From Campylobacter sp. RM16189 (lineage in GTDB: Bacteria; Campylobacterota; Campylobacteria; Campylobacterales; Campylobacteraceae): a stretch of 64,000 nucleotides of DNA. The stretch lies in assembly GCF_012978815.1 (NCBI RefSeq), contig NZ_LIWR01000006.1, forward strand, positions 104,884 through 168,883, given 5' to 3'. Below, in pieces: positions 54,660 to 63,921 of this stretch. How positions within the stretch are numbered: the stretch's first letter is position 1; the number at the start of each line of letters is the position of its first letter. The notes beneath the pieces were generated by a model. That model was given only the letters and a program-made list of their open reading frames with translations. It was not told where the DNA came from and did no database searches. A program made the translations under genes and the position numbers.

Positions 54660-56498
54660 ATGAATGATTTTGTGAGAGTTTCACAAATTTTAAAGGCTTT
54701 TAAGGCTGAATTAAACGCACTTTACACAAATCTTGAAGATAACGAGATATTAAGCGAAGGGCTTAAGATAGCGGGATTTGAGGGTGCAAAGAGCGAAAAA
54801 ATAGCCGTTTTAAGACGTGTTGTAGATCTTAAAGAAGAGCCGCTTGAAAACGAGTTAAAAAAGCTTAAAAAGAGCGAAGAAGAGATAAAAGCGGTAAAAG
54901 ATCGGATGTTTATATATGTTAAAAATCTTTATGAAAGTCGCCACGCAAATTTGATAGATCAAATCGCGCAAGAGGGCGTTTTGGACGAATTTTATATAAC
55001 CCTGCTAAAAGGAGTTCACGACATAGGGCTTGCGATGAACGACTGGCAAATATCTTGGAATAAGCAAATTTTACAGACTACAAATAAAGAATTTGAGGCT
55101 AAATTTAAAGATTTTAACGAGGCTTTGAAATTTATTGATGAAAACAAGCTTTTTCAGACCGAGCCAAGCGGAGAGAAGGCCGATAGAAGCTACGGAGCGG
55201 TTGTAAAATCAGGCGAAAAATATGAATTTGCGCCTTATGTTTTGGCTTTTAAAGATGAGGTCGGCAAGGTGGCAAATAGGCTTGAAAAGATGATAGAAAG
55301 CCTTAAAAAAATAGCTTCGCACGAAGATCACAAATCCTATGTGAACTATTTTATCAAGCTAAAAGACGCTTTTTGCGAGACGGATAACTCTAAAGTGATA
55401 TCTGCTTGGCAAGAGGCTGAGATAGCTTGGATGGATGTGCGCTCGCAGCTTCAAGTAGGACATCCGCTTGAATACTACGAGGATGCCTACACGCACGCGG
55501 TCGCGCTTGAGTGGGACATCAGGCTTGCTGAAGTAAGCGAATTTAACGAGGAGAAATTTAGACGCGAGATCAAAGAGAGCTTTGAAAAAATTTATAAGCA
55601 AGTGGTTGCAAATAGCCTTAAAATGCACGAGCTTGTGCTTTCAAACATAAATAAAACTCAGCTTTACATCTCAAATCCTATGATTTATTATGGTGCCGAG
55701 CTTAACGGACTATTTTCAGCCCAAGTTGTGCCAAACGATGAGTTTGTAAGCAAAAAATGCGGTAAGAAAATTTTTGCCTTTGTAAATCACGTCTATGAAA
55801 GCGCAAAAGCTAGGCCTTTTATGAGGCTTTCGGGCGAAATTTTTGATAAAGAGTTTTTAAATTTCGGAAGAGAAATTTTATTTACCAAGCCTGAAGTGTG
55901 GAGAAGAGTTTATGAAATTTCAACGATCGGGCATGAGTTTGGACATGTGCTTTTTGTGAGCGAAGATAGCGAAAAAGAGATGAATACTGGCGGCGTGTTT
56001 AAATTTATAGAAGAATATAAGGCCACAACCGGCGGGCTTGTGAATTTCTTTTTGCACGAAGAAGAAATGTATAAGCTGCCCGTATTTCATGAGCTTATAG
56101 CGCGCTGCGTGGGACTTATAGCTTGGCGTGAGGTTGATGAGGTTAGAGCGTATTATTGCGAAGGGCTTATCCATCTTAGCTTGCTTTTTAAAGCGGGTGT
56201 GCTTGGCTTTAAAGATGAGAAATTAAGCGTGAATTTTAGCTTGCAAAGCTACGAGAAATTCAAAGAAATTTGTATGAAAAATTATGAGGATTTAGCAACT
56301 CATTATGTTAAAAAAGCTGAAGCAGGCGAGTTTTTAGCCAAATTTTGTGAGCGTGACGGACAAAGCTATCTGCCAAAAGATGAAACCGTGAAAGAATTTG
56401 TGAAATTTTACTACGACAAGTACCAAAAGATCGGCAATGAGGTCGATAATAGCGGCGAATGGCAAAAATGGCAAGAGATAGCCAAAAAACAAAACTAA
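54660..56498 (+). CDS. ciaB: CiaB-family protein with HEXXH zinc-peptidase motif
   Basis: A 612-residue soluble protein that matches Campylobacter invasion antigen B in length and position before a thioesterase gene. An HExxH motif, IGHEFGHVLF near residue 424, followed by a Glu in KFIEEYKATTGG about 27 residues later, indicates a gluzincin-type metallopeptidase fold. CiaB is reported as secreted through the flagellar export apparatus in C. jejuni; the secretion and peptidase roles are not shown here. I use the ATG at 54660 (AAGGATAAGT site), not the TTG 57 bases earlier. Confidence 0.87.
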   Translation: MNDFVRVSQILKAFKAELNALYTNLEDNEILSEGLKIAGFEGAKSEKIAVLRRVVDLKEEPLENELKKLKKSEEEIKAVKDRMFIYVKNLYESRHANLIDQIAQEGVLDEFYITLLKGVHDIGLAMNDWQISWNKQILQTTNKEFEAKFKDFNEALKFIDENKLFQTEPSGEKADRSYGAVVKSGEKYEFAPYVLAFKDEVGKVANRLEKMIESLKKIASHEDHKSYVNYFIKLKDAFCETDNSKVISAWQEAEIAWMDVRSQLQVGHPLEYYEDAYTHAVALEWDIRLAEVSEFNEEKFRREIKESFEKIYKQVVANSLKMHELVLSNINKTQLYISNPMIYYGAELNGLFSAQVVPNDEFVSKKCGKKIFAFVNHVYESAKARPFMRLSGEIFDKEFLNFGREILFTKPEVWRRVYEISTIGHEFGHVLFVSEDSEKEMNTGGVFKFIEEYKATTGGLVNFFLHEEEMYKLPVFHELIARCVGLIAWREVDEVRAYYCEGLIHLSLLFKAGVLGFKDEKLSVNFSLQSYEKFKEICMKNYEDLATHYVKKAEAGEFLAKFCERDGQSYLPKDETVKEFVKFYYDKYQKIGNEVDNSGEWQKWQEIAKKQN

Positions 56499-56515
56499 CA
56501 AAAAGGAGAGAGTGG

Positions 56516-56923
56516 ATGATAGATTCAATGGGTGAGCCGCGTATCAAGCTGGTTGCGCTTCCGAAGGATACAAACTCTGCAGGCAATATATTTGGCGGTT
56601 GGATAATGAGCCAGATCGACCTTGCAGGAGCGACCGCCGCGCGTGAAGTGGCGCCTGAGAGAGTTGTAACGATATCTATGCAAGAGGTTATCTTTAAAGA
56701 GCCTGTCTTTATTGGAGATGTGGTTAGCTGCTACGCTAAAATTCTTGCAGTGGGCAAAACATCGATAAAAACGCAGATAGAAGTAACAGCTCAAAGGCTA
56801 AATAAAGATGGCTTTCGTGAGTGCATACACGTAACAAGCGCGATCGCAACCTACGTAAGTGTCACAAAAGACGGAGTTAAAAAGCCGATTGATGAAGAGT
56901 TAAAGAGGCTGCACGGGTTTTAA
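56516..56923 (+). CDS. Acyl-CoA thioesterase, YciA-like hotdog fold
   Basis: A 135-residue hotdog thioesterase: PKDTNSAGNIFGGWIMSQIDLAGATAA holds the family catalytic NxxxxxFGGxxMxxxD pattern, and IFKEPVFIGDVVSCYAKI follows. It hydrolyses short to medium acyl-CoAs. The ATG at 56516 follows AAGGAGAG; the frame further upstream is inside ciaB and is not used. It lies 17 bases after ciaB, as in C. jejuni. Confidence 0.88.
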   Translation: MIDSMGEPRIKLVALPKDTNSAGNIFGGWIMSQIDLAGATAAREVAPERVVTISMQEVIFKEPVFIGDVVSCYAKILAVGKTSIKTQIEVTAQRLNKDGFRECIHVTSAIATYVSVTKDGVKKPIDEELKRLHGF

Positions 56924-56995
56924 ATTTACAGCTAATTTTAATATGCATTTTTGTAATATTTCTTTTATATATTAAATTATATAAAGGAGATATTT

Positions 56996-58018
56996 ATGAA
57001 AAAGCTAAGCTTAGTTTCTCTACTTATTTTGGGTCTTTTAAGCCTAAATGCAAGCGAATTTAGAAGCGTCAAGGATATGGCCGGAAATGAGGTAAAAATC
57101 CCTGCCGTAACTAAAAAAATCGGCGCTCTTTGGCATGCAAATAACCAGATGATCCTAACAGTAGGCGGTGCAGACAAGATCGTAGCAACTACCGATAAGA
57201 TCAAGCAAAACAAGTGGTTTGCACACATCTATAAGCCTATTGCGCAAATTCCAGCTTCACTAAACGGCAACGATATCCAGATAGAAGAGCTCGTAAAGCT
57301 AGCTCCTGATGCTATAATCGTGTCAAACAAAAACTACCGCGAAGAGCTAGTTAAACATGGATTTAACGTATTTTACGCGCTTTTTACAAATTATGACGAT
57401 ATGAAAAAAAGCGTGATGATGACAGCTGAGATAATCGGCAACAATGCAATTAGTAAGGCTAAAGAGTTTAACGACTATTTTGACTCAAATTTTAAGCTAG
57501 TAAATGATATCACGAGTAAAATTTCAGCTACCGATCGTCCAAAAGTGCTTCATATACTAAACGGTACAAATTTGTTAAAAGTTGATGGCAAAAAGACTAT
57601 CATAAACGAGTGGATCGAGCTTGCAGGCGGAGTTAACGCTATCGAAAAAGAGGGCAATATGATAGAGATCACCACTGAAGAGATCATCAAGGCAGATCCT
57701 GATGTGATCATCGTTGGAGGCGTTAAAAACGAGCAAGCCGTTGAAAAAATCTATAAAGACATAGTATTTTCGGGACTAAAAGCGGTTAAAGATAAGCGAG
57801 TTTACGGCAATCCAAGCGGTGTGTTTAGCTGGGATAGATATGGCTCAGAAGGTGCTCTTCAAATACTTTGGGCGGCTAAAACTCTGCATCCTGAGAAGTT
57901 TCAAAACATCGATATGAAGGCTGAAACTAAGAAATTTTATAAGCAATTTATGAACTACGAACTAAGTGACGAGGAGTTTGGTTACATCTTAAAAGGGCTA
58001 AGTCCGGAGGGTAAATAG
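56996..58018 (+). CDS. ABC transporter periplasmic binding protein (iron-chelate/corrinoid type)
   Basis: A 340-residue periplasmic receptor: signal peptide 1-19 (LNA-SE), then the class III fold signature FRSVKDMAGNEVKIPAVTKKIG, then APDAIIVSNKNYREEL and GGVNAIEKEGNMIEITTEEIIKADPDVIIVGGV. It belongs to the FepB/BtuF-type group. Substrate (siderophore, haem or cobalamin) is not visible. Heads a four-gene unit with a small membrane protein, FecCD permease and ATPase. No Fur box was seen in the 72-base gap upstream. Confidence 0.88.
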   Translation: MKKLSLVSLLILGLLSLNASEFRSVKDMAGNEVKIPAVTKKIGALWHANNQMILTVGGADKIVATTDKIKQNKWFAHIYKPIAQIPASLNGNDIQIEELVKLAPDAIIVSNKNYREELVKHGFNVFYALFTNYDDMKKSVMMTAEIIGNNAISKAKEFNDYFDSNFKLVNDITSKISATDRPKVLHILNGTNLLKVDGKKTIINEWIELAGGVNAIEKEGNMIEITTEEIIKADPDVIIVGGVKNEQAVEKIYKDIVFSGLKAVKDKRVYGNPSGVFSWDRYGSEGALQILWAAKTLHPEKFQNIDMKAETKKFYKQFMNYELSDEEFGYILKGLSPEGK

Positions 58019-58053
58019 CTCAAATTTCATAAAACTATAAAAGAAAGAAGCTC

Positions 58054-58464
58054 ATGCAAGAATTTTATGAAAAGCCGGCTTTTAACTATTTTGTATTGGG
58101 CGGAGCGGTTTTGGCGGTTGTGATAGCTTGCATGGCTTCTTTGTTTTATGATGATGAGAATTTAAAATTTTTAGGCTCTTTTGGTTTGCATGAAATTTTG
58201 ATTTTATTTCTGCTCTTTTTTCTGCCTTCGGTTGTGTCGTTTTTGTATCTTAAATTTGTAGATTTCCAGGCGGATAAAAAAGTGCTTTATAATCTTTTCA
58301 TAATGCCATTTCGCGAGATCATGATAGCTATTTTGATCTATTTTTTACTTACCCAAGGCGCTATGATACATGAGTTTGCCTTGCTTTTTGCACTGCTTGC
58401 GTTGCCTATGTTTGTAGTTAACGCATTTCAGGTTATCTTTGCGAAATTTACTTTTAAAGGCTAG
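58054..58464 (+). CDS. Membrane protein inside the ABC transporter operon
   Basis: A 136-residue protein with four helices (about 12-31, 42-65, 85-102 and 106-126). It lies between the binding protein and permease genes, ending 2 bases before the permease GTG. No known motif. The conserved placement within an importer operon hints at an accessory, perhaps substrate-specific, role. AAAGAAAG ribosome site. Confidence 0.65.
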   Translation: MQEFYEKPAFNYFVLGGAVLAVVIACMASLFYDDENLKFLGSFGLHEILILFLLFFLPSVVSFLYLKFVDFQADKKVLYNLFIMPFREIMIAILIYFLLTQGAMIHEFALLFALLALPMFVVNAFQVIFAKFTFKG

Positions 58465-58466
58465 TT

Positions 58467-59492
58467 GTGAGTTTAAAACTGATAAAAAGGCAATTCTCGT
58501 TTAAATTTATGCTCATCTTGCTTGTCTCGCTTACTTTTATAACGGCAGTTTTGGCTCTTGGCATAGGTAGATTTAGCGTGGGTTTTAGCGATGTGGCGCG
58601 CTCTATGCTGGCTTTGATCGGATTTGAGTTTGAGATACCTCAAAATATCTATAACGTCGTTACGCAGATTCGCCTTCCTCGCATTATTGCGGCGATTTTA
58701 GTAGGAGCTGCGCTTGGAGTAAGCGGCACCGCGTATCAAGGAGTTTTTAGAAACCAGCTTGTAAGCCCCGATCTACTTGGTGTCTCAGCGGGCGCTTGCG
58801 TAGGTGCAGCCAGTGCGATACTGCTTGATTTTTCACTGCTTGGTATTCAGGCTATGGCATTTGTCTGTGGGCTGATCGCCGTTGGCATGACGCTAAGTAT
58901 ACCAAAGCTTATGGGGCGAGCAAGCACTCTTATGCTCGTGCTTTCAGGCGTCATCGTAAGTGGGCTTATGATGTCGATAATCGGCTTTTTAAAATACATC
59001 GCAGACCCAGAAACTAAGCTAGCCGACATCGTTTATTGGCAGCTTGGAAGCCTGGCTAAGGTAGATGTGTCAAATTTATACGTGCTTGCTCCTGTCATGG
59101 TGGTTTGCGTGATCTTGCTCATACTTATGAGCTGGCGGATAAATTTGCTCTCGCTTGGCGATCTTGGTGCGGCTAGGCTTGGCGTAAACGTTGCACTTGA
59201 GCGAGGTGTCATCATAGTTTGCGCGACTTTGCTTACGGCAAGTAGCGTTTGCATAAGCGGTATAGTGGCTTGGATAGGGCTTTTGATGCCTCATCTTGCA
59301 CGCATGCTAGTAGGTGCCGATAACTCAAGAAGTATACCGGCAAGCATATTTATGAGTGCGATTTTTTTGGTTATCGTTGATACTTTAGCTCGCACGATGA
59401 GCGTTAGCGAAGTGCCACTTGGCGTGCTTACGGGCTTTATCGGCACGACCTTTTTCATCTGGGTGCTTTTTAAAAATAAAAGGGTTGTTTGA
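58467..59492 (+). CDS. FecCD-type ABC permease
   Basis: A 341-residue permease with about nine to ten helices: RLPRIIAAILVGAALGVSGTAYQGVFRNQLVSPDLLGVSAGA is the typical FecCD start, and GIVAWIGLLMPHLARMLVGADNSRSIPAS and TGFIGTTFFIWVLFK the conserved end with coupling helix. Translation begins at GTG 58467, 2 bases after the previous stop. Overlaps the ATPase gene by one base. Confidence 0.93.
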   Translation: MSLKLIKRQFSFKFMLILLVSLTFITAVLALGIGRFSVGFSDVARSMLALIGFEFEIPQNIYNVVTQIRLPRIIAAILVGAALGVSGTAYQGVFRNQLVSPDLLGVSAGACVGAASAILLDFSLLGIQAMAFVCGLIAVGMTLSIPKLMGRASTLMLVLSGVIVSGLMMSIIGFLKYIADPETKLADIVYWQLGSLAKVDVSNLYVLAPVMVVCVILLILMSWRINLLSLGDLGAARLGVNVALERGVIIVCATLLTASSVCISGIVAWIGLLMPHLARMLVGADNSRSIPASIFMSAIFLVIVDTLARTMSVSEVPLGVLTGFIGTTFFIWVLFKNKRVV

Positions 59493-60265
59493 TGCTTGAG
59501 ATAATCGATCTAAATTTTGCCTATCCAAACGGTGCCGGGCGTCTTAAAAACGTAAATTTAAGCCTTAAAAAGGGTGAAATTTTAACCGTGCTTGGTAAAA
59601 ACGGCGCGGGCAAATCAACTATGCTTGGTCTCATGAGCGGTGCACTTAAGCCAAATTCCGGCAAAGTTATGCTAAATGGACGAAGCGTGCTTGATATGAG
59701 CAATAAAGAGCGAGCCAAGTTCATGGCTTATGTGGCTCAAAGCGAGGTTTGTGAGTATGAATACAGCGCGCTTGAATACATCACAATGGGGCGAGCGGCT
59801 CATCTTGGAATTTTTGCTAAGCCTGCCAAAGAGGACTATGAAACAGCTAAAAAATACATCCAAATGCTTGGTATCGGCCATCTTGAGAGCAAATTTATAA
59901 CTCAAATGAGCGGAGGAGAAAAGCAGATGAGTTCTATCGCCAGAGCCCTTACCGCCGAGCCTGAACTCATAATTTTTGATGAGCCTACGTCAGCGCTTGA
60001 TTTTGGCAACCAGTATAAGTTTTTAAAGATGGCAAAATGGCTGCTTGAAAAGGGCTACACCATAATCCTAACCACGCATAATCCCGACTTTGCCATCTTG
60101 CTTGGCGGAGTTGTGGCACTTGTGAAAAACGGCGGAGAGGTCGAGTGCGGGAGTGTAAGCGAGATAATCAAAAGCGAAAATTTAAGCCAGCTTTACGATA
60201 CTCCGCTTGATGTGAGCTTCGTTGAGAGTGTAAAGCGAAGTTGTTGTTTAACTTATCCGCTTTAA
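59492..60265 (+). CDS. ABC transporter ATPase (FecE-type)
   Basis: A 257-residue ATPase: Walker A GKNGAGKSTMLG near residue 36, signature MSGGEKQMSSIARAL, Walker B LIIFDEPTSALD, and H-loop TTHNPD. It powers the FecCD permease. I use the ATG at 59492, sharing one base with the permease stop, not the TTG one codon earlier. Ends before a bidirectional hairpin. Confidence 0.93.
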   Translation: MLEIIDLNFAYPNGAGRLKNVNLSLKKGEILTVLGKNGAGKSTMLGLMSGALKPNSGKVMLNGRSVLDMSNKERAKFMAYVAQSEVCEYEYSALEYITMGRAAHLGIFAKPAKEDYETAKKYIQMLGIGHLESKFITQMSGGEKQMSSIARALTAEPELIIFDEPTSALDFGNQYKFLKMAKWLLEKGYTIILTTHNPDFAILLGGVVALVKNGGEVECGSVSEIIKSENLSQLYDTPLDVSFVESVKRSCCLTYPL

Positions 60266-60268
60266 GCC

Positions 60269-60304
60269 AAAGAGCCAAACTTTAGCAGTTTAAGGCTCTT
60301 TTTA
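60269..60304. terminator. Bidirectional terminator after the ABC operon
   Basis: AAAGAGCC (60269-60276) pairs with GGCTCTTT (60294-60301), with an inner AAACT/AGTTT pairing, and ends in T5 on the plus strand. It lies between convergent genes and includes the stop of the minus-strand gene at 60282. Confidence 0.85.
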
Positions 60305-60677
60305 AGTCTGAAATATACAAATTTTGCTGTCTTTTTAGGTAAAGATATAAAATCGGTGCTAGAAAAATATTTTTAGGTTTTATGTTTTCTGTGAAATTTA
60401 AGATGGTTTGCGAGTTTTCTTCTTTGAAAATTCCGATCCAAGTTCCCTTTATACTCTCATTTTCTATCTTAAGCTCAAGCCTTTCATGAGGCTTAAAAAG
60501 AGTGATTTTAAAATTTGTTTGGCGACCGTTTTTTGAAATTTCTACAAAGTGAGTTTCATCTAAAATTTTAGTCTCTTTTAGATCGCTGCGCCACGCACAC
60601 TCTTTAAAAGAGGTGACAACCTGCCAAACTCTTTTGATATCGCAGTTTATCTTTGAGGTGGTAGTGCAAGTTGCCAT
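60282..60677 (-). CDS. SRPBCC/START-like small-molecule-binding protein
   Basis: A 131-residue protein of the SRPBCC (Bet v1-like) fold: SKINCDIKRVWQVVTSFKECAWRSDLKETKIL opens the fold, EISKNGRQTNFKITLFKPHERLELKI follows, and FTENIKPKNIFLAPILYLYLKRQQNLYISDLKRAL is the long C-terminal helix. Such proteins bind hydrophobic ligands, with no reaction inferable. The stop lies inside the shared terminator. The zinc-ribbon gene precedes it. Confidence 0.72.
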   Translation of the reverse strand: MATCTTTSKINCDIKRVWQVVTSFKECAWRSDLKETKILDETHFVEISKNGRQTNFKITLFKPHERLELKIENESIKGTWIGIFKEENSQTILNFTENIKPKNIFLAPILYLYLKRQQNLYISDLKRALNC

Positions 60678-60691
60678 CTTTCATCCTGAGA

Positions 60692-60883
60692 TTAGTCCAT
60701 ATCGTCAAGCAATTCTTCGTTTGATTTTACGACAAGACCTGATCCATGCACTACGCTTGGGATACAGCTGGTGCAAATTTCAACCTCTTGACCGTTTTTG
60801 TGAGCGTGGATAAATACGGCGTTTGAGTTTTCTTCGCTGGTTATTCCACAGACGTTGCATGCATAAATTCCGTTTATTTTCAT
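60692..60883 (-). CDS. Small zinc-ribbon-like protein
   Basis: A 63-residue protein with two CxxC pairs (CNVC at 9-12 and CTSC at 37-40), the spacing of a small zinc ribbon, and an acidic C-terminal tail. It lies 14 bases before the SRPBCC gene on the same strand, with an AAAGGATTT ribosome site. Function unknown; zinc binding is inferred from the cysteines. Confidence 0.65.
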   Translation of the reverse strand: MKINGIYACNVCGITSEENSNAVFIHAHKNGQEVEICTSCIPSVVHGSGLVVKSNEELLDDMD

Positions 60884-60968
60884 TATAAATCCTTTTTGAA
60901 ATTTTGCTTATTTTAACTTGAAATTTAAAAAGCCAAGATGATTTAAATCAATTCAAATTGTAGCAAAT

Positions 60969-61700
60969 TTAAAGATGAATTTGCTCTTTTTGAAAGAAAA
61001 AGTGCGAAAAGTAAATCACAAAGAAAATTTGCAAAAACAGCCCGACAAGCGGTATCAAACAAAGCAGATAAAATATAAGAGCGGTAAATTTATACTCATA
61101 TCCACCCATGTCAAGCAGAGCTATCTCAAAGCGGTTTTTGCTAAGCGTATTTGAGCCGATATCGATAAATAAAAGCGAATAGTAAAGATAAAAAAATGGC
61201 ACGTTTATGATGAATAAATTTAAAACCGGCACAAATAAAAGCGGGAGGCTTATGAGAAAAAGAAGGCTAAATTTGCCTATCACAATTGCCATAAGCTTTA
61301 ATGATCTAGCTAGCGATATGGTTTCAAATTTGGGCAGTTTGTAGTGTCTTTTGTTTATCTCGTCAGTTACTACCGGAGTTAAAAACCCGGCCACGATAAG
61401 CGCTATAAAAACCGAAAGTATAAGCACGAAAAATGTACCCGTCAGATAAAAGAGAGCAGAAACTATCCACTTCGTAAAGCCGTATGATAAAATCGCGGTG
61501 ATATAAGGATGAGCGCTTTCGTCTAAAAAGCTAAAATCCCCGCTTGCGGCACCCATGCTTAAGGCTGTGTAAATTTCCTTGCCGCCAAATATCATAAGCG
61601 CACCTAAAACGATAATGCTAAGCACAAGCGGCAGGGTCGAAAGGATAAGAAATTTAGCCGTTAAAAAGTCCTTAACGGCGAGGTTAAAATTCTTTATCAT
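60969..61700 (-). CDS. EI24-domain membrane protein (CysZ-like)
   Basis: A 243-residue membrane protein with about five to six helices. FALTVGF-type EI24 features include FLTPVVTDEINKRHYKLP, then LLFVPVLNLFIINVPFFYLYYSLLFIDIG. It belongs to the EI24/CysZ family; sulfate permease activity has been shown only for CysZ itself. It overlaps the dUTPase gene by 4 bases. Confidence 0.78.
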   Translation of the reverse strand: MIKNFNLAVKDFLTAKFLILSTLPLVLSIIVLGALMIFGGKEIYTALSMGAASGDFSFLDESAHPYITAILSYGFTKWIVSALFYLTGTFFVLILSVFIALIVAGFLTPVVTDEINKRHYKLPKFETISLARSLKLMAIVIGKFSLLFLISLPLLFVPVLNLFIINVPFFYLYYSLLFIDIGSNTLSKNRFEIALLDMGGYEYKFTALIFYLLCLIPLVGLFLQIFFVIYFSHFFFQKEQIHL

Positions 61701-62392
61701 TTTACTTTTTTATACTCTGTTTCAAGGGCTTCATATACCTCGTCTACGCCGTTTAAATTTAGCTTTAAAATTTCGCTCATAACGACATTATCTTCCTTGC
61801 CGTTCCAGACTTTTTTGTAAGTGCCGTCTTTATAGCCGTTGTTTTGGCGGAAGCGATTGAGCACGTTTTTGCCGATGTAGCATTCATATAGCGAGTGTAA
61901 ATTTACGCCACATTTTAGGCTCATCGCAAAATACACTTTAAGCAGGTCAAACAGCTGAAATTCAAATCCGCTTGATTTGTGTATGAGCATCTCTATGTCG
62001 TTCATCACTTCATAAATGCTTTCGTCTTCGATATTGTAAGCGTCTTTGCAAAATTCGTTAAATCCGCTTGAAGCGCAGATATCTTCGCTTAGCTTAGTTA
62101 TATCTCCTAAATTTTTTATCTTGTATTGTTCAAGCATAAGGCTCATCAAAAAGTGCCAGATATCAACAACTTCAACGCGTAAATTTTCTTTGTTCGTAGG
62201 CGCGTTTATGTCTTTCCAGTGCTTCCATGCAAAACTGTCTATGAGTTCGGCGCACTCCATATATATGCAGCGTCTCCAGTTTATAAGCTTGCCGTTTTTA
62301 TTTATGCCTTCTTCCCAGCCTATGCCGTTGGTTTCGTCGTTTAAAATTTGCTGTAAATTTAGCATTTGAGTTATCATCTCTTGCGCATTCAT
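61697..62392 (-). CDS. dut: Dimeric all-alpha dUTPase
   Basis: Hydrolyses dUTP to dUMP, keeping uracil out of DNA. The 231-residue all-alpha MazG-superfamily form found in Campylobacter and some phages, not the trimeric form. Metal-binding motifs: NWRRCIYMECAELIDSFAWKHWKD near residue 37-60 (ExxE-type Glu pair) and RVEVVDIWHFLMSLML near residue 72-87 (ExxD). AAGGAA ribosome site. Coupled to the EI24 gene. Confidence 0.93.
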   Translation of the reverse strand: MNAQEMITQMLNLQQILNDETNGIGWEEGINKNGKLINWRRCIYMECAELIDSFAWKHWKDINAPTNKENLRVEVVDIWHFLMSLMLEQYKIKNLGDITKLSEDICASSGFNEFCKDAYNIEDESIYEVMNDIEMLIHKSSGFEFQLFDLLKVYFAMSLKCGVNLHSLYECYIGKNVLNRFRQNNGYKDGTYKKVWNGKEDNVVMSEILKLNLNGVDEVYEALETEYKKVK

Positions 62393-62469
62393 AAAAATTT
62401 CCTTATTTTCAAATTGCGAGATTATAACGAAAATTTAATAACAGCTGCATTGCAAACGCTAAATTTAGA

Positions 62470-62982
62470 CTAAACGTAGAGTTTGAAGCTGTCAAGCTGC
62501 TCGATTAAATTATCAAATAGCTTTTTGGAAGTTTCAAGCAGGTTTAAGTCAGCCTTATTTTGTTTTAGCAGTTCGTCAAATAGCCTTAGAGTGCCTTCGC
62601 TGACGAAATTTTTGTGATTTATATCTTTGATGGCAGGAAGCTCTTTTTTAAGGCTATTTGCAAGGTTTGTGAGTTTAGTAAATGCAGGAGTTTCGCCCGC
62701 TTTTACGTTTTTCATAAACTCGTCTATTTTAGGAGCAATACTTTCAAGCGCTTTAGCTAGCTCTTTTTTATCATTTTCATCAAGTCCGTTTCCGACATAA
62801 GAAAAGCTATATCCATACTCGTGCGTTAGCGTTAAAGAGCGACTTTGTGCGTTTGAGGAGCGAGAGCTTGCATACTCAAGGCTTTTATTATCATACATCG
62901 AGAACTTAATCTCATCTCCGCTACTGGTTTTAAAGCTAAAGTCGAAATTGTTGAAATTTGCGTAACTTGAATTAATCTGCAT
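62470..62982 (-). CDS. Hypothetical protein, helical
   Basis: A 170-residue soluble protein. The N-terminal 60 residues are beta- and Ser-rich (FDFSFKTSSGDEIKFSMYDN), the rest is helical (KKELAKALESIAPKIDEFMKNVKAGETPAFTKLTNLANSLKKEL). No family recognised. AAAGGAT ribosome site. It stands upstream of dut on the same strand, 77 bases away, and is divergent from the DUF1294 gene. Confidence 0.62.
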   Translation of the reverse strand: MQINSSYANFNNFDFSFKTSSGDEIKFSMYDNKSLEYASSRSSNAQSRSLTLTHEYGYSFSYVGNGLDENDKKELAKALESIAPKIDEFMKNVKAGETPAFTKLTNLANSLKKELPAIKDINHKNFVSEGTLRLFDELLKQNKADLNLLETSKKLFDNLIEQLDSFKLYV

Positions 62983-63066
62983 AAAAATCCTTTTTGTTTT
63001 TTAAATCGTCAAATCTCAACCAAACTTAATAGCGATTTTTGTAAAATTAAACAAAAAAGGCTTAAG

Positions 63067-63438
63067 ATGTGCTGCTTTGGAGCGAGAGTTTTTGCGCTTA
63101 TTGCGATAACTTGTCTGAGTTTTATCCTGCATAAATTCTATCCGCAAATTCCGGTTATCGCTTATTATCTACTGCTTGCAAATTTGCTTGCGTTTGTTAT
63201 GTTTGCGCTATTTTTTAAAGATCTTTTGCCTAAATTTGTAAAGCCTTCCGCGATTCATTATTTTTCGTTGATCGGTGGCGTTTTAGGCGGACTGGCTGCA
63301 ACTTTGGCATTTAAAAAATTTGAGGGAAATTTCTTAAAAATTGAGCTTATTTTGCTTGCTTTTTGGATATTGATCGTATCTTACATAACGCTAAATTTCA
63401 CTCAAGTTTCGGCATTTTTTGCGGGATTTTTAAGCTGA
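63067..63438 (+). CDS. DUF1294-like small membrane protein
   Basis: A 123-residue inner-membrane protein with four helices (about 6-23, 26-46, 60-80 and 88-115). HYFSLIGGVLGGLAATLAFKK resembles the DUF1294 core. AAAAAGG ribosome site. Its TGA overlaps the next ATG by one base, so the two are translated together. Function unknown. Confidence 0.68.
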   Translation: MCCFGARVFALIAITCLSFILHKFYPQIPVIAYYLLLANLLAFVMFALFFKDLLPKFVKPSAIHYFSLIGGVLGGLAATLAFKKFEGNFLKIELILLAFWILIVSYITLNFTQVSAFFAGFLS

Positions 63439-63848
63439 TGGATGAGAGAATTTTAAAATTTATAAGCAAGATGCACCTGCTTAGCCTTGCGGTGATAAGC
63501 GATGCTAAACCCTACGCGGCAAGCTGTTTTTATGCTTTTGATAGAGAGAATTTTAGTCTTATCGTAGCCGGAGATGATAAAACGACTCACATTAAAGCGC
63601 TTGAAATTTCAAGTGAGGTTGCAGGCACCATTGCACTTGATACGAAGATAGTGGGCAATATAAAAGGCGTGCAGTTTAAGGGAGTGATGAGTAAAGCAAG
63701 CGAAGATGAGCGTAAGATTTATTTTAAGCGATTTCCTTATGCGCTTGCTATGAATCCGCGAATTTACGCTATAAATTTAAACTGGATAAAATTTACTAAC
63801 AACGCACTTGGCTTTGGCAAGAAGATAGAGTGGAGTAGAAATTTTTGA
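63438..63848 (+). CDS. Pyridoxamine-phosphate-oxidase-like flavin-binding protein
   Basis: A 136-residue split-barrel protein of the PNPOx/YhbP (UPF0306-like) group: MHLLSLAVISDAKPYAASCFYAFDRENFSLIVAGDDKTTHIKAL gives the flavin-binding barrel. The family binds FMN or F420-type flavins, with mostly unassigned reactions. The ATG at 63438 overlaps the previous TGA by one base; longer upstream frames are shadows of that gene. The short length suggests one barrel only. Confidence 0.72.
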   Translation: MDERILKFISKMHLLSLAVISDAKPYAASCFYAFDRENFSLIVAGDDKTTHIKALEISSEVAGTIALDTKIVGNIKGVQFKGVMSKASEDERKIYFKRFPYALAMNPRIYAINLNWIKFTNNALGFGKKIEWSRNF

Positions 63849-63921
63849 TTCAAGTCTATGCTTGAGTAATAATATGATTTGTTGTAAGTATATTTTTAAA
63901 AAATTTTAATATATTACATTC

